Assembly (NCBI RefSeq): GCF_017356035.1
Contig: NZ_JAFIQX010000010.1
Span: 202,542-266,541 of the forward strand
Direction of reading: 5' to 3'
Length of the DNA stretch: 64,000 bases
Origin: Longitalea luteola
Lineage (GTDB): Bacteria; Bacteroidota; Bacteroidia; Chitinophagales; Chitinophagaceae
Under the pieces are notes generated by a model. The model made no database searches and was not told the origin of the DNA. It worked only from the letters and a program-made list of their open reading frames with translations. Shown one piece after another: positions 62,105 through 64,000 of the stretch. The position numbers and the translations under genes were made by a program. Position 1 is the stretch's first letter; every line of letters starts with the position of its first letter.

Positions 62105-64000
62105 TTATAATGTTCTCTTTACTTCTTCCAGTTCAAATGCTTCAATAATATCGCCTACTTTGATATCTGCAAAGTTCTTAACGGTTAAACCGCACTCCAT
62201 GCCTGAAGGTACTTCTTTCACGTCGTCCTTAAAGCGTTTCAAAGACTGCAGTTCAGCGCTTTGTCCTTCACCTTTAGGATATTCAACGATACCATCCCGG
62301 ATAACCCGGATCTTGGAGTTACGCTGAATTTTGCCGTCGAGTACATAGCAACCAGCCACTGTGGCTTTATCGAATTTGAACACGTTGCGTACTTCCACAT
62401 TGGCCACGATCTTTTCAGTGATCTTCGGCTCCAACATACCTTCCATCGCGCTCTTCACTTCTTCGATGGCGTTATAGATGATGGAGTACAGCTTGATCTC
62501 AACGCCTTCGCTTTCGGCCAGGCGGTTAGCCTGGGTAGAAGGACGTACGTTAAAACCAACGATGATGGCATCTGATGCGGTTGCCAGCATGACGTCGCTT
62601 TCACTAATGGCACCTACGGCTTTATGTACTACTGATACAACAATTTCTTCAGTTGATAATTTCTGCAATGAGTCGCTCAGGGCTTCTACAGAACCGTCCA
62701 CGTCGCCTTTCAGGATCAGGTTCAATTGTTTGAAATTACCCAATGCCAGACGGCGGCCAATTTCATCGAGCGTGATATGTTTCTTCGTACGAATACCCTG
62801 TTCACGCAGGATCTGTGCACGACGGTTAGCTACTTCTTTTGCTTCTGCTTCATCTTCGTATACTTTGAACTTCTCACCGGCCTGCGGGGCGCCGTTCAAG
62901 CCCAGAATAAGTACCGGTGTAGAAGGAGGTGCCTCGTCTACCCGTTTGTTACGCTCGTTGAACATGGCTTTAACACGGCCATAGAACTGACCTGATACGA
63001 CCAGATCGCCATGTTTCAGGGTTCCGTTCTGAACCAGTACAGTGGCCACATAGCCGCGACCTTTATCGAGCGTAGCTTCAATGATAGTACCAGTAGCCTC
63101 GCGATCGGGGTTGGCTTTCAGTTCCAGTAATTCGGCTTCCAGCAGGATCTTTTCGAGCAGTTTGTCTACATTCAATCCTTTTTTGGCGCTCAATTCCTGG
63201 CTTTGGTATTTACCGCCCCATTCTTCCACCAGCAGGTTCATACCGGCCAGCTGTTCATATATTTTTTGCGGATTGGCTCCTTCTTTATCGATCTTGTTAA
63301 TGGCGAAGATCATGGGTACGCCTGCGGCCTGTGCGTGGCTGATGGCTTCCTTGGTTTGGGGCATCACTGCATCATCTGCAGCTACCACAATAACCGCGAT
63401 ATCGGTTACTTTGGCACCACGGGCACGCATGGCGGTAAACGCTTCGTGACCAGGTGTATCGAGGAAACTGATCTTTTTACCATTGGGGAGTGTTACTTCG
63501 TAAGCGCCAATGTGCTGGGTGATACCACCGGCCTCACCGGCAACCACATTCGCACTGCGGATATAGTCGAGCAATGAAGTTTTACCGTGGTCAACGTGAC
63601 CCATGATGGTAACGATAGGCGCGCGGTGTTGCAGATCTTCTTCGGCATCCACTTCTTCTTCTTCCTCCATTTCCATCTGCTTTTCCATATCAATGAACTC
63701 GGCTTCGTAACCAAATTCACCGGCCACCAGTTCAATTACTTCCGCATCCAAACGTTGGTTGATAGACACCATGAGACCGAGGCTCATACATTTGCTGATC
63801 ACTTCGGCAAAACTTACATCCATCAGGTTGGCCAGTTCGCTTACGCTGATAAACTCGGTCACCTGCAGTTTGTTGTCTTGTCCTTCTGCACCTTCCCGTT
63901 CGGCCATGCCCTGGCGTTTTTCGTGACGGCGTTTGGCTTTTATGCCTTTACCGCCCTTATTACCCGACAGCTTGGCCTGTGTTTCACGTATTTTATCCTG
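62105..64000 (-). CDS. infB: Translation initiation factor IF-2 (5' end outside window)
   Basis: The C-terminal 631 residues of IF-2, the GTPase that places fMet-tRNA on the 30S subunit. The frame stays open to base 64000 (upstream residues such as [11 protein letters not shown] and [10 protein letters not shown] are typical IF-2), so the start lies beyond the window; an internal ATG at 63907 is not the start. Visible are the IF2_N domain ([22 protein letters not shown]), G1 [10 protein letters not shown]2/G3 with [10 protein letters not shown] and [11 protein letters not shown]4 NKID, and the C-terminal beta-barrel and fMet-tRNA-binding domains. Full-length Bacteroidota IF-2 is about 1,000 residues. 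Confidence 0.97.
   Translation of the reverse strand, partial: QDKIRETQAKLSGNKGGKGIKAKRRHEKRQGMAEREGAEGQDNKLQVTEFISVSELANLMDVSFAEVISKCMSLGLMVSINQRLDAEVIELVAGEFGYEAEFIDMEKQMEMEEEEEVDAEEDLQHRAPIVTIMGHVDHGKTSLLDYIRSANVVAGEAGGITQHIGAYEVTLPNGKKISFLDTPGHEAFTAMRARGAKVTDIAVIVVAADDAVMPQTKEAISHAQAAGVPMIFAINKIDKEGANPQKIYEQLAGMNLLVEEWGGKYQSQELSAKKGLNVDKLLEKILLEAELLELKANPDREATGTIIEATLDKGRGYVATVLVQNGTLKHGDLVVSGQFYGRVKAMFNERNKRVDEAPPSTPVLILGLNGAPQAGEKFKVYEDEAEAKEVANRRAQILREQGIRTKKHITLDEIGRRLALGNFKQLNLILKGDVDGSVEALSDSLQKLSTEEIVVSVVHKAVGAISESDVMLATASDAIIVGFNVRPSTQANRLAESEGVEIKLYSIIYNAIEEVKSAMEGMLEPKITEKIVANVEVRNVFKFDKATVAGCYVLDGKIQRNSKIRVIRDGIVEYPKGEGQSAELQSLKRFKDDVKEVPSGMECGLTVKNFADIKVGDIIEAFELEEVKRTL

Overview
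The window reads as a chromosome segment of a Bacteroidota bacterium, most likely family Chitinophagaceae (Niastella/Chitinophaga-like; inferred from gene content, not computed). Supporting signs are promoter boxes of the form TAnnTTTG, few Shine-Dalgarno sites, proteins with type IX secretion C-termini, PorT-like barrels, small lipoproteins, tandem rhomboids, a GH3-family ligase, a long amidophosphoribosyltransferase and MnmD. I support 49 protein-coding genes including two small ones (a leader peptide and a 45-residue lipoprotein), one retron RNA, and many terminators and intergenic repeats. infB runs off the right edge.

Layout. 1-11.3 kb: DUF2461, asd with an upstream peptide-coding attenuator, a secreted lamin-tail protein, a PfkB kinase, a TetR regulator overlapping a PaaE-type reductase, a nucleoid-associated protein and a secreted GHL10 glycosidase. 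11.4-24.3 kb is a defence island: a Wadjet/Mks-type condensin (jetA, jetB, jetC; no jetD nuclease) on the minus strand, and divergent from it a three-gene retron on the plus strand (WGR + ARM/HEAT protein, winged-helix/SWIM protein, msr-msd RNA, reverse transcriptase) that fits what I remember as type XIII. 24.4-35.9 kb: housekeeping genes (alkA-like, mnmD, cysS, two rhomboids, rlmD, msrB, adk, HtrA-like protease). 36.5-39.5 kb: paaZ and an enoyl-CoA hydratase, 30 kb from the lone paaE. 39.6-50.5 kb: fabG, GH3, lptB, metF, an envelope-folding group (barrel, double-rotamase PPIase, TlpA thioredoxin) and an aminotransferase. 50.5-64 kb: glycosyltransferase, SixA, two NarL-type response regulators, purF, a large PAS histidine kinase, SurA and infB.

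How it works together. The best find is the retron: a 20/18-nt a1/a2 closing helix and a 26-bp msd stem (one mismatch) sit directly before an RT with NAxxH, YADD and VTG motifs. Next is a compact attenuator before asd: promoter, a 20-codon leader peptide rich in Lys/Thr/Ile codons, and mutually exclusive antiterminator and terminator hairpins. A third theme is intergenic: nearly every gene 3' end facing a long spacer carries imperfectly iterated short 'words', often in inverted halves that could fold into long hairpins. I saw no IS element, CRISPR array, tRNA or rRNA.
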